Source: CAZEGV01 sp964511645
Lineage (GTDB): Bacteria > Bacteroidota > Bacteroidia > Cytophagales > JAAEPT01
Length of the DNA stretch: 43,238 nt
Assembly: GCA_964511645.1 (NCBI GenBank)
Contig: CAZEGV010000015.1
Location: 1 to 43,238 of the forward strand
Direction of reading: 5' to 3'
Shown piece by piece: positions 9,051 to 17,814 of this stretch (position 1 is the first letter of the stretch; each line of letters opens with the position of its first letter). The notes beneath the pieces were generated by a model. That model searched no databases, was not told the DNA's origin, and saw only the letters and a program-made list of their open reading frames with translations. The position numbers and the translations under genes are program-made.

Positions 9051-10419
9051 TTCTTTGTTTTTTATTTATTACAACAATCATAAATGAAACTAATAACCAG
9101 AAAGGAATGCTCCTTAAGGAATCAAATTGTATGGAGTTTAGTAATTGACCTGCTAATAAACTCAATAACATCACTAGTACAATAGGCTCTTGTCCTTGTC
9201 TCAATCGTCTTAATCCGATATAGCCCATCAATAGCGAAGTACCTATAAACAAGAAAAATCCAATAATGCCCGTCTCACATAATAGGCGGGTATATAAAGA
9301 GTAACCTGGTGGCCAAATTGGATTTGTAGGATTCATGTATTGATCTCTGAGTTCATAACTCAGCTTCACTGCCCAGTCGGGATAATTCTTGACGTAATAG
9401 AAGCCCTGTTGCCCAAGCCCTACTCCTGTTACTGGATGTTCTTTGAATATTTCAATAGCAGTAAGTTGTGTAGCCATTCTTGTTATATTTGAAACATTCA
9501 AACTGTTCTCTCTATACTTTTTTTCTAATTTAAGAGAACTAATTGTTCCCCCTATTTTTTCGATAACTACCCCACCTATAATTGGTAAAATGACAATAGA
9601 CGCAATCACTATTTTTTCTAAGAATTTAACATTTTGACCTACGGTATATACATAACGCATGAGCAAAACTATAAAAATAAATAGCTGTATAATACATACA
9701 ATTAAGGCTGTTCTAGACCCGCTCAAAAACACCAAAATAAAAACCAAAGCAACCGTAAATAGTTTTTTACGATTATCGTAGATATAAGTCAACATAAAGG
9801 GTAAAACAACCATCAAATACATAGCTAGATAGGGCGGTTCGTAAGTAACTCCAGTGACTCGGTTAGCACTCCATGAAGGCTCTGACCCGCTTTCTCGCAT
9901 AATAGCCGTATGAATAAAGTCATACAGGGGTTTTAAAAAAGACACCTGATACCAACCAATTAATATCTCTAGCATCACAACAAAAAATACGAAGAAAAGC
10001 ACATAATACATATACTTACGCATTAACCTAATGATTTCCCACGAACTATACCTCCCGATCACATAATGAAAAAAAGGCACAAATCCGAAAATCGACATCC
10101 CATAAATAATCATCTGATTAATGAATTGGCGATTACCTGCCCTCCCTTTAAACAGAGATGTAGATATTGATGTATAATTGAAGAAATAAGCAAAAATACA
10201 CCAAACGAAAAACAATACATATAGCTGATAGATAATGCTATTAATAGGAGTGATTTTCTTTTTAAGAAATAACATTAAATAATAAACCCCAACTCCAACG
10301 AGTAAGATATGTGCCGCTAAATCTTGTTTATGTTCTCCCAAAGCCTTTATCCCTGCAAAATCCGTGAAAGGCAAGGTTATAATTACTAAAAGAAAAATGG
10401 TGTGGATGGTTTTACTCAA
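9040..10419 (-). CDS. O-antigen polymerase / ligase family membrane protein (Wzy-like)
   Basis: A 459-residue integral membrane protein with about eleven to twelve hydrophobic segments and a large external loop between roughly residues 270 and 370. The motif region IEIFKEHPVTGVGLGQQGF is the hallmark of the Wzy/WaaL family, and GSRTALIVCIIQLF precedes it. Both polymerases and ligases carry it. Next to a flippase and glycosyltransferases, the likely role is polymerising lipid-linked repeat units on the outer face of the inner membrane. It sits in the middle of a four-gene leftward operon and overlaps both neighbours (8 and 11 bases), so translation is probably coupled. Confidence 0.82.
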   Translation of the reverse strand: MSKTIHTIFLLVIITLPFTDFAGIKALGEHKQDLAAHILLVGVGVYYLMLFLKKKITPINSIIYQLYVLFFVWCIFAYFFNYTSISTSLFKGRAGNRQFINQMIIYGMSIFGFVPFFHYVIGRYSSWEIIRLMRKYMYYVLFFVFFVVMLEILIGWYQVSFLKPLYDFIHTAIMRESGSEPSWSANRVTGVTYEPPYLAMYLMVVLPFMLTYIYDNRKKLFTVALVFILVFLSGSRTALIVCIIQLFIFIVLLMRYVYTVGQNVKFLEKIVIASIVILPIIGGVVIEKIGGTISSLKLEKKYRENSLNVSNITRMATQLTAIEIFKEHPVTGVGLGQQGFYYVKNYPDWAVKLSYELRDQYMNPTNPIWPPGYSLYTRLLCETGIIGFFLFIGTSLLMGYIGLRRLRQGQEPIVLVMLLSLLAGQLLNSIQFDSLRSIPFWLLVSFMIVVINKKQRSEK

Positions 10420-11617
10420 GGCTATATTTTTTTATTATCGTTTGAAAGAAATCAATAGTTTGATCAGCTGTATTCTCTGCTGTGAATAGCTTCACTTTTT
10501 CTTTTCCTTTTTCAGCTAAAGCTAGACAATCTTTTGGATGGTTAAGTAGAAATGTTATTTTTTCAGCAATATCATCTCCCGATGATGGATCTACCAACAA
10601 TCCATCTACATTATGAGAAATGATTTCTGGTCCAGTAGTCCATTCAGTAAAGATAGTGGCTAATCCTGCGTTCATTGCCTCTATCGCCGCTAAACCAAAG
10701 GTCTCAGAATATGAGGGCAACACGGCTATATCATAAGTTTGTAAATGGCTTAACAATGTAGCTCTATTAACGTGTCCATGAAATATGGTTTGCTCTAAGG
10801 CTCTTTTCGATAGTAATTGTTGAACCTTTTTTTTGTCTCCTTTTCCATAAATATGGAGTTGATGATGATCATCAACCTCACAAACAATATTCCATGCTTT
10901 GGCTAAAGAAAAAATTCCCTTTTTCTTTGTTAACGTTCCAAAAAAAACAAAGTCATACGATTCTTTTACTTTTCTTTTATTGATTAGTTCTGCTTTAGAA
11001 ACCCCATTAGGGATAACTATTGTGTCATTAAATATATTTGGGTAACAGTTATTGTACACCTTTTGAGCATAACGACTAATGTTAATAGTTCCATCTGAGC
11101 TTTGGTACAATCCTTTTTCTTTCTTAAAAATTAATTTGTTTATTGTTGCTTTTTTTTCAGATTGAAAAAAAGAATGTGAGCCATGAAGTCGGACAATTAC
11201 GGGACAAGTGACTTTACTGGGAAGAAAATCAAAGAAAGGATTTTTAATCACTTTAGAGTCCCAATCAGGTGTTTCTAAAATATCAATATTATGTTTTTGA
11301 ATTAACGAGTTAATTTTATCATGATATTTTTTTTTCCAAAAAAATAAGCTAAAAAATGCAAATACCCGTAACAAAATTCTTCTAACAAAACCACTTGAGA
11401 TACTATCTGGTACTTTTACGCTATAATAATTTCGTATAATAGTAACATTGCCTGCTATCGTGACAGCTTGTTGTACACCTTCATTTATATCAGTCAAGCC
11501 ATAAACTATGACCTTGTGTCCTTTTGTGGCTAACTTCTCTGCTAGTAGTTGCACAAAGGTTCCAATACCCCCATTTTGTTGAGGTGGGTATTCATCACAA
11601 ATAAATAAGATATTCAT
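10412..11617 (-). CDS. Family 4 glycosyltransferase
   Basis: A 401-residue GT-B enzyme. The N-terminal acceptor domain begins MNILFICDEYPPQQNGGIGT, with the glycine-rich loop of GT4 enzymes; the C-terminal donor domain starts near FFGTLTKKKG. The retaining-GT motif EX7E is intact in YSETFGLAAIEAMNAG, followed by TEWTTGPEIISHNVDGLLV. The product would be one linkage in the polysaccharide repeat unit; substrate unknown. It overlaps the flippase gene by 4 bases upstream and the polymerase gene by 8 bases downstream, so it is a core member of the operon. Confidence 0.9.
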   Translation of the reverse strand: MNILFICDEYPPQQNGGIGTFVQLLAEKLATKGHKVIVYGLTDINEGVQQAVTIAGNVTIIRNYYSVKVPDSISSGFVRRILLRVFAFFSLFFWKKKYHDKINSLIQKHNIDILETPDWDSKVIKNPFFDFLPSKVTCPVIVRLHGSHSFFQSEKKATINKLIFKKEKGLYQSSDGTINISRYAQKVYNNCYPNIFNDTIVIPNGVSKAELINKRKVKESYDFVFFGTLTKKKGIFSLAKAWNIVCEVDDHHQLHIYGKGDKKKVQQLLSKRALEQTIFHGHVNRATLLSHLQTYDIAVLPSYSETFGLAAIEAMNAGLATIFTEWTTGPEIISHNVDGLLVDPSSGDDIAEKITFLLNHPKDCLALAEKGKEKVKLFTAENTADQTIDFFQTIIKKYSLE

Positions 11618-12897
11618 GATTTTAGTTTAAAATTTATTTTTAATTTTTTCATTCTTTTTAGGATAAAAAACATCATGATTATGCACATCAATAATTCAGT
11701 TAAGAATAACACAAGACCTGCACCCGTTAATTGAAATTCCTTAATTAAAATTACCCCAATAAGGGCATTAAAACAAAGCCCTACAATATAACTAAAACTA
11801 TACCATTTTTTCATATTAAAAGTAATCAACTGTTGAGAACAAAAGGTATGCATGAACGTATCAACGGCAGGGAATAAACACATTAGTCTAAAAATCATCA
11901 TAGAGTCACCAAACTGCCTACCTAAGAAAGGAATTCTATCGACAAGGATTGGAACTAGAAAAAATGAAAGTAAGGATAAGATACCTACAACTAAAGAAGA
12001 TACAAATCCTACCCTAAAAGAAAAGTTGGTGGCTTTGGCAATATTAATTTTTGATTTCTCGCTTACATTAGGAAACAATGCCTGGGCAATAGGACTACTT
12101 ATAGTAGCTAATGCTCTAATTAATTTCTCGGCAGCACTGTAGACCCCAACAATAGTGTCGCTTGTAAAAAAACCTAATAATAATGTTATGTTTGAATAAA
12201 ATGCACCTGAAGCTAATGTGCCTACAAAAAAATCTTTACTGTACTTCATTTGTTTCACAATACTCTTAAGAGGTGCCAATGAAAGGGTGATTTTATCTTT
12301 TTTTAGCATGATGTAATTTGCATAGCAAAAGGGTATAAAATTACAGAAAGCATATGTGATAGGGTAATACAAATAATCACTTTTAATTGTGACTAAAAAG
12401 ACAACACCAATCGCTAAAAGAAACTTAGAAAGTACATTAACGGCAGTAATCTGTTTGACTCGCTGAACACCTTGGTAATACCATAGAGGGGTAAGTATAA
12501 AAAAAATCGACCCGATAAAGAAAAAAAGAATCTCCAATTGGTTATTTTGAAACGTCTCTACAAAAAGTATAAGAACTAATAATAAGACACTACTAAGCCC
12601 TATCAAGTAGCTTGTAGCAGTATAGATAGAGCTAATAATTTCTGATTTTTTCTTTAAATCATTACTGTAGTCTACAATTTGCTTTGTACCAGAGAATGCA
12701 AATCCAAACTCACATAATAATTGAAAATAGTAGACAGTTGCCTGTGAAAAGGATAATTTACCATAATTCTCAATACCTATTGTAGAAATTAAATAGATTA
12801 AAATAAAAAAGGGCAGGATATAGTTAACCATTTTTGATATAAATAAATATATCAAATTAATGTAAAATAATTTATCACTCGTTTTCTCTAAACTCAT
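11614..12897 (-). CDS. Polysaccharide flippase (Wzx / MATE-like oligosaccharide exporter)
   Basis: A 427-residue membrane protein with about twelve hydrophobic segments spread along its whole length, no large soluble domain, and a lysine-rich C-terminus. The start FYINLIYLFISKMVNYILPF and FFVGTLASGAFYSNITLLLG resemble Wzx-type flippases of the polysaccharide transport family. It would move undecaprenyl-linked repeat units across the inner membrane for the polymerase encoded two genes later. It is the first gene of the leftward operon, and a -7 promoter motif lies just upstream (12919-12926). No glycosyltransferase or kinase domain is fused to it. Confidence 0.85.
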   Translation of the reverse strand: MSLEKTSDKLFYINLIYLFISKMVNYILPFFILIYLISTIGIENYGKLSFSQATVYYFQLLCEFGFAFSGTKQIVDYSNDLKKKSEIISSIYTATSYLIGLSSVLLLVLILFVETFQNNQLEILFFFIGSIFFILTPLWYYQGVQRVKQITAVNVLSKFLLAIGVVFLVTIKSDYLYYPITYAFCNFIPFCYANYIMLKKDKITLSLAPLKSIVKQMKYSKDFFVGTLASGAFYSNITLLLGFFTSDTIVGVYSAAEKLIRALATISSPIAQALFPNVSEKSKINIAKATNFSFRVGFVSSLVVGILSLLSFFLVPILVDRIPFLGRQFGDSMMIFRLMCLFPAVDTFMHTFCSQQLITFNMKKWYSFSYIVGLCFNALIGVILIKEFQLTGAGLVLFLTELLMCIIMMFFILKRMKKLKINFKLKS

Positions 12898-12918
12898 TTA
12901 GTATTTTAAATGCTGAAA

Positions 12919-12926
12919 CAAAAGTA
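12919..12926 (-). promoter_or_regulatory. Candidate -7 element for the flippase operon
   Basis: Read on the minus strand this is TACTTTTG, matching TAnnTTTG, placed about 22 bases before the flippase ATG at 12897. No TTG sits at the usual -33 distance, so only half of the promoter is supported. Confidence 0.4.
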
Positions 12927-13017
12927 CACATTTTAACCTAACACCGATAGTTAACAACTATATAATATTAAATTATCTATAATGAGTTTAAACACCATCG
13001 TTTGATGATTTTTCAGT

Positions 13018-13121
13018 TATTAACCCGATGAATATATAACGTTATTTAATTGTTTTGCAAACAACTGGTAATAAGCTGTTTATATGAAAGTGAATATCGT
13101 TTCGTACCCGTCGGGTTAATA
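13018..13121. repeat. Spaced 11-bp inverted repeat TATTAACCCGA / TCGGGTTAATA
   Basis: Exact inverted copies at 13018-13028 and 13111-13121, centre to centre 93 bases. The CCCG core stands out in very AT-rich DNA. About 93 bases is close to nine helical turns, so two bound regulator molecules could loop the DNA; this is inference. Confidence 0.5.
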
Positions 13122-13154
13122 TATTAAACGATTTAAAGAGACAATACGTCTGCA

Positions 13155-13168
13155 TAACAACGTTGTTA
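13155..13168. promoter_or_regulatory. Perfect 14-bp palindrome, candidate operator
   Basis: TAACAACGTTGTTA is self-complementary over all 14 bases. It abuts the candidate plus-strand -7 element TATTTTTG at 13175-13182, a position where a bound dimer would block or steer polymerase at the promoter of the 13253-17711 genes. Confidence 0.45.
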
Positions 13169-13252
13169 AGCTATTATTTTTGGCTGTTTATTTTTTTTTT
13201 GTCGTAAGAATTAATAGCTTAGAGAAATATTTTATATCAAAAAACACCTGTT

Positions 13253-14362
13253 ATGAAAAAAACAATGTTAATATTACTAAGCTGTACTACAATTGGCTTG
13301 GTATCAGCACAAGATGAAATAGTTAATGGTAAACTTACTGTACAAAATGATATAATCGCTCAAGGAAATCTTGAGGTCTTACATGATCAGGCAAGGCTAC
13401 TTTGGAGATCATCTTTGTCTACAAGCCCTCTTTCGAATCAAAAAAACTACCTAGTCCCAAGAAATACGGCTAACGATGGTTGGGATTGGAATCAAGGATT
13501 TGGCTATCATTACGGCAACAGGGCATGGTATATTGATAGTAGGTTAGGAATTGGGACAGATAATCCAGAAGCAAAGCTTACCGTCAACGGTGAATTTTCT
13601 TTTTTAGCTGGTGAAAATCGATTACGTTGGGGGCAAGTATGGGGAGAACGAAGTTATTTAAGTCCTAGAGACCCTAGTAATACTGGGTGGGACTGGGGGT
13701 ATGAATTTGGGTTTCACAACACTAATAGAGCGTGGTATTTTGACAGTAAACTAGGAATTGGGACAGATAATCCTACTGAAAAATTAACTGTAATGGGAGC
13801 TGGAAGATTTTCTCAAGACTTAATCATTGAAGGGGACTTAATTATTAAAAACCCCAATAGATTTATAGGACAAAAGACAAATCAATTAGCATTAGTTCAT
13901 GACTGGGAGCCTAATACAGATCGTTTAATCATGAATTATAATGGGGATTTTGAAGATGGAGTAATTATTCACGCAATTAGTAATACTGCTAGGCCATCTC
14001 TAGCTGTATCAGGAAGAGTAGCGATTGGTTCTGCTAGAACATTACCTTCAGACGTTAATTATAAGCTTGCTGTAAAAGGAAAAATAGCTTGTGAAGAACT
14101 AAAAGTAGAGCTTTCTCAAAATTGGGGAGATTTTGTTTTTAATAAAAATTATTCACTTATGCCACTAAGGCAAATAGAGCATTATATCAATCAAAATCAA
14201 CATTTACCTGGGATACCTAACGCCCAAAACATTAAAGAAAAAGGTTTAGAAATAGGAGAAATGCAAAGGCTTCAAATGATTAAGATTGAAGAACTAACTC
14301 TTCACCTTATTGAGATGAAAAAAGAGATTGATTTGCTAAAAACAGAGTTAAAAAACAAATAA
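13253..14362 (+). CDS. Secreted protein with two GWDW/GIGTDNP repeats and a coiled-coil end
   Basis: A 369-residue exported protein of a type common in Bacteroidota, related in style to tail-fibre or 'GIGT'-repeat proteins. After a signal peptide (KKTMLILLSCTTIGLVSAQ) it holds two clear copies of an about 65-residue unit at residues 48-113 and 123-182. Each has RLxW, Y-L-x-P-R, GWDW, GF-x-NRAWY, a DSxLGIGTDNP segment and KLTV-x-G. A third, degenerate unit may follow (VAIGSARTLPSD, KLAVKGKIA). The C-terminus carries the frequent NQHLPGIPNAQNIKEKGLEI segment and then a short coiled coil (LIEMKKEIDLLKTELKNK), probably for trimerisation. There is no T9SS sorting domain. It lies 19 bases before the BNR/T9SS gene, which suggests one transcript and a joint surface role. 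Confidence 0.82.
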   Translation: MKKTMLILLSCTTIGLVSAQDEIVNGKLTVQNDIIAQGNLEVLHDQARLLWRSSLSTSPLSNQKNYLVPRNTANDGWDWNQGFGYHYGNRAWYIDSRLGIGTDNPEAKLTVNGEFSFLAGENRLRWGQVWGERSYLSPRDPSNTGWDWGYEFGFHNTNRAWYFDSKLGIGTDNPTEKLTVMGAGRFSQDLIIEGDLIIKNPNRFIGQKTNQLALVHDWEPNTDRLIMNYNGDFEDGVIIHAISNTARPSLAVSGRVAIGSARTLPSDVNYKLAVKGKIACEELKVELSQNWGDFVFNKNYSLMPLRQIEHYINQNQHLPGIPNAQNIKEKGLEIGEMQRLQMIKIEELTLHLIEMKKEIDLLKTELKNK

Positions 14363-14381
14363 TTCATTTAAGTTTATCATT

Positions 14382-17300
14382 ATGAGAAATATAATTCGTT
14401 TTTGTGGAATTGCACTATTGTTTTTTTACCAAATATCGTTGGCACAAATAGATCGAGAATGGAAAAATTTAGGACCGTTTGCAAAAAGTTCAAACTCAAA
14501 TAATGGACGAATGGAACAAATCGTTTTTCATCCTAACTATGGACTAAATGGTAACGAAACCATATATGCAGCTAGTTGGATGGGAGGTCTATGGAAAAGT
14601 ATTGATGGTGGGAATAATTGGCTACCTACCTCTTCTGAATTCAACCTCCCTAGTTCAGCTATTTCTACAATAGCTATTCATCCAAATGCACCAGAAGCGA
14701 TTTTTCTAGCAACAGGTACAAGAGAAAATGTTAACAATCTTCTCTGGGAAACAAACTCTTGGAAGACAGGGATTATATATACAAAAGGAGTTTTTTGGAG
14801 TGATACAGGAGGAGATCATTGGAATAATGCTACTGGGAATTTATTAACATTATTTAATAATCCGGCTGTCATTAGAAAAATTATTTTTGACCCAAGTGAT
14901 TCTACCCATCTTTATACAGTTACAAGTGAAGGAATTTTTCATACGCACAATGCTACAAGTATTTCACCACCTACTTGGGTAAAACTTTTTAGTGGCAATG
15001 AAGAAGAGTGGATGGGGATAAATTTTAAGCCATTAGAAGAAAATATACCCTTATCTCAAAAAATCATGTATGCTAGTGCTACTGATGTTTATAAATCAAC
15101 AGATGGAGGGTCTACCTGGTCATCAATGGGGCTAAAAAACTTGATCGAAGAACGCGGGGTCACTGTAAGTAGAATCAACATAACAGTATCGCCAGATAAA
15201 GCTAACAGAGTATATGCGCATGCTGTTGTTTGGCGAGATAATCTTCAAAATCCTAAAAAGTCTCAATATGAGGTTTATGACATAATATATAATAACGGAG
15301 AATGGCATTTTATCTTTTTAGATAATGAGACGGGTGCTAGTTATGCCAAAAGACCTAACCGAGTACCTATGGTTGTTTCCCCAATAAATGGTAATATAAT
15401 GTATATAGGATTTACTATGTTGGTGGGAAATATAAATATTCAACCATTACTTGATTTATCATCAGATGCAGATAACAAGATCTTGGGCAATTTTTCTTAT
15501 AGGGCTTATCGTACCTTCAAAATGCATCCAGACATAGTGAGTTTCCAGTTTGAACCAAACACCAATACCCCTCGATTATGGGTAACTACGGACGGAGGAA
15601 TTTCAGTAATTAATGATCCAACCACTTTCCCAATTAACGATGAACGGATTACCCTTAAAGAACATGGTTTATCTGTTAAAACCATCTGGGCCATGGGTGA
15701 TGATATTTCATCAGATGACTTTATAGGTATAGGTAATCAAGATACTGGAACGGACGTATTCCACAAAGAGATGGGCACCGATTGGAAATACAATATTAGA
15801 GGAGGAGATGGTTATCAAGCTAAAATTAATGCTGTCAATCGTTGGTTCATTGGGAAAGTAAATTCACAAAAAGAGTTTGTTTACTCCCCAAGTGGAGATG
15901 GGAAAGAGTTTCCTTTCCCGTTAAATATTGGTGCGCCTATGATTCTAGACCCTGTTACAAGCCGAATGATTTGGGGAGTTTCACATGAAATAGTAGGTTA
16001 TGAATATAATTCCACGGGAGGGGATGAAAATGCGGGAGAATATAATACAAAGGATATGTCTATCGTAGACCACCCAGAAGATCACGGGGACTTTTTATCG
16101 TTTCGAAAAGTTACACAATGTTTTACTCATCCTAGTACTATATATGCCTCTACTCAGTGTAAATTTGCTCACAATTCAGTCAATTGGCACAGAAACATAG
16201 ATGATTTCTACACCCTATTATATAAAAGAACTCCAAAGAGTTGTCCTAATAATGAGGATTGTTTTATAAACATTACCGAAAACCTAAGGAGTGCAATAGA
16301 AATAGCTGGACTTAATTCATTATTTAAAGAAAAAGACCTTCCTGCAATTACTGGATTAAAAGTACACCCTTCAAACCCCGATAAGGTTTGGGTTACATTC
16401 TCTGGTCCTGGTACTGCAACAGGAATTTGGACTACTAATGATGGAGGTACTACTTGGCTTAATGATGATGATAACAACCAAACATTACAAAATATCCCTA
16501 TTAATGGGATTACTCACCAACTTGTCAACGGTGTAGACATCATTTATTTAGCAACTGATTTTGGTGTATACTTTAGGGAAGGAAACAATGGGCTTTGGGC
16601 ACCTTATGGGAATTTCCCTACGGTAAGAGTAACTGAAATAAGCATTAACTATTGTGCTAATAAGCTTCGAGTTGGTACTTTTGGAAGAGGTGTATGGGAA
16701 GGGAATTTAGCACAAACTCATACAGGATTTGATTATGACATAGTAATTAATTCCAGTTCATTTATCAATCACAATTTTATAGCTCAAAGTAATATTGTAT
16801 TAAAATCCGGAGTAAAAATGAGCATTAATGGAACATTCAAGATGCTCCCTCAAACTAAATTACTTATTGAACCAAATGCTAAATTACTTATTGAAAATGG
16901 AGAAATTGAATTTTGCAGGACTTGTGGAAATAACAATAATAACCAAATTACTGTTTTTGGAGAATTACACATTAAAAAGGCTAGCTTTAAGAATTTGAGT
17001 CATTATCAATTAATAATTAAAGACGGTGGAAAGGTAATTGTCGATAGCATAAATGGTGATTATTGCTTTTATAAGCAACTCCCAGCTATTATATATGAAA
17101 CAGAAAATAGTATGTTAAAAATAGAAAATATTCAAATAACGGACAATCTTAATCTTCCGTTCCCAACCCCTAATAGTATTATACGATCATCATCTCAGTC
17201 AGCTTATGCTTTGGTAGATGTTTCTACATCAGGTTCTTTTTCAACTAATGGAAGTGTTCACTATATTGCACCTAAAATCATATTAAAACCAGGGTTCTCG

Positions 17301-17711
17301 GGTCATAATCAGTTTAGAGCTAAAAGTATAGATAATGATTGTAGTAATGTTACTGATCCTTGTTATGAAGAATCTCCTCTTATTATGATTCGAAATCAAG
17401 CTAGGGTTAACAATGATCAATCAAAAGATTATACATCATTCTATAAAAAACAAATTAAAACTATCGGTGACAACAAGTCTAATTTAATTACACTATACCC
17501 GAATCCTACTTATGGGAAACTTTTTATTGAAGGACATGAAATTGAAATACTAGAATTAGTAAATAATGCTGGGAAAGTCCTTATTAAAAAGACAAATTTA
17601 ACTACAAAAAATGAGCTCGATATGTCTTCGTACAAAAAGGGTCGATATATTGTGCGTTGTTTCAAAAAAGGAAAATGGATTTCTCAAAGAATAATAATTA
17701 AAAGTAATTAA
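14382..17711 (+). CDS. Large secreted BNR/Asp-box propeller protein with T9SS type A sorting domain
   Basis: An 1109-residue secreted protein. A signal peptide (RFCGIALLFFYQISLA, cut before Q) precedes a beta-propeller region of sialidase or VPS10 type. Asp-box (S/T-x-D-x-G-x-x-W) repeats are seen as KSIDGGNNW, SDTGGDHW, KSTDGGSTW and TTNDGGTTW between about residues 65 and 690. No sialidase active site was recognised, so binding is as likely as catalysis. A later beta-rich region contains IAPKIILKPGFSGHNQF, a motif frequent just before T9SS tails. The sorting domain fills the last 80 residues (TLYPNPTYGKLFIEG … YKKGRYIVRCF … RIIIKSN). The protein should be exported through the type IX system and held on the cell surface or released. 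Its stop at 17709-17711 is two bases from the stop of an opposing GT remnant. Confidence 0.88.
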   Translation: MRNIIRFCGIALLFFYQISLAQIDREWKNLGPFAKSSNSNNGRMEQIVFHPNYGLNGNETIYAASWMGGLWKSIDGGNNWLPTSSEFNLPSSAISTIAIHPNAPEAIFLATGTRENVNNLLWETNSWKTGIIYTKGVFWSDTGGDHWNNATGNLLTLFNNPAVIRKIIFDPSDSTHLYTVTSEGIFHTHNATSISPPTWVKLFSGNEEEWMGINFKPLEENIPLSQKIMYASATDVYKSTDGGSTWSSMGLKNLIEERGVTVSRINITVSPDKANRVYAHAVVWRDNLQNPKKSQYEVYDIIYNNGEWHFIFLDNETGASYAKRPNRVPMVVSPINGNIMYIGFTMLVGNINIQPLLDLSSDADNKILGNFSYRAYRTFKMHPDIVSFQFEPNTNTPRLWVTTDGGISVINDPTTFPINDERITLKEHGLSVKTIWAMGDDISSDDFIGIGNQDTGTDVFHKEMGTDWKYNIRGGDGYQAKINAVNRWFIGKVNSQKEFVYSPSGDGKEFPFPLNIGAPMILDPVTSRMIWGVSHEIVGYEYNSTGGDENAGEYNTKDMSIVDHPEDHGDFLSFRKVTQCFTHPSTIYASTQCKFAHNSVNWHRNIDDFYTLLYKRTPKSCPNNEDCFINITENLRSAIEIAGLNSLFKEKDLPAITGLKVHPSNPDKVWVTFSGPGTATGIWTTNDGGTTWLNDDDNNQTLQNIPINGITHQLVNGVDIIYLATDFGVYFREGNNGLWAPYGNFPTVRVTEISINYCANKLRVGTFGRGVWEGNLAQTHTGFDYDIVINSSSFINHNFIAQSNIVLKSGVKMSINGTFKMLPQTKLLIEPNAKLLIENGEIEFCRTCGNNNNNQITVFGELHIKKASFKNLSHYQLIIKDGGKVIVDSINGDYCFYKQLPAIIYETENSMLKIENIQITDNLNLPFPTPNSIIRSSSQSAYALVDVSTSGSFSTNGSVHYIAPKIILKPGFSGHNQFRAKSIDNDCSNVTDPCYEESPLIMIRNQARVNNDQSKDYTSFYKKQIKTIGDNKSNLITLYPNPTYGKLFIEGHEIEILELVNNAGKVLIKKTNLTTKNELDMSSYKKGRYIVRCFKKGKWISQRIIIKSN

Positions 17712-17713
17712 CC

Positions 17714-17814
17714 TATTTATTAATTCCTTCCAAATAAACCTTTTCCAAAACTTCAATATTTTTATCAATATTGAATCTTTCCATAAAAGAATTTAAGGCA
17801 TTAGATGAAAACTT
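17714..17814 (-). pseudogene. Remnant of a GT4 glycosyltransferase 3' end
   Basis: Read on the minus strand this piece encodes KFSSNALNSFMERF, then NIDKNIEVLEKVYLEGINK and a stop (17716-17714). It matches the C-terminus of the intact GT4 encoded at 19396-20496 (KLSSNALNSFLKKF, NIEENIKYLEEIYEGV) at most positions. Positions 17785-17810 are identical over 26 bases to 19459-19484. Upstream of the K the similarity stops and an in-frame TAG appears, so the rest of the gene is gone. It is a broken paralog of the neighbour's gene. Confidence 0.8.

Larger units (their letters stand above)
12898..13252. promoter_or_regulatory. Dyad-rich divergent regulatory region
   Basis: A 355-base gap without a gene between the leftward flippase operon and the rightward surface-protein pair. 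It holds several dyads: CATC-GTTT-GATG at 12996-13007; TATTAACCCGA at 13018-13028 with its inverted copy at 13111-13121; TTGTTT-TGC-AAACAA at 13050-13064; the perfect palindrome TAACAACGTTGTTA at 13155-13168; and TAAGCTATTA at 13167-13176 with its inverted copy at 13212-13221. A T10 tract lies at 13191-13200. Candidate -7 motifs are at 12919-12926 (minus) and 13175-13182 (plus, TATTTTTG). Which of these act as operators is unknown. Confidence 0.6.

Noticed and set aside
14382..17711. Active sialidase
   Set aside because: Asp-box repeats are clear, but I found no FRIP motif or arginine triad; the same propeller fold serves in binding proteins and other exported proteins.
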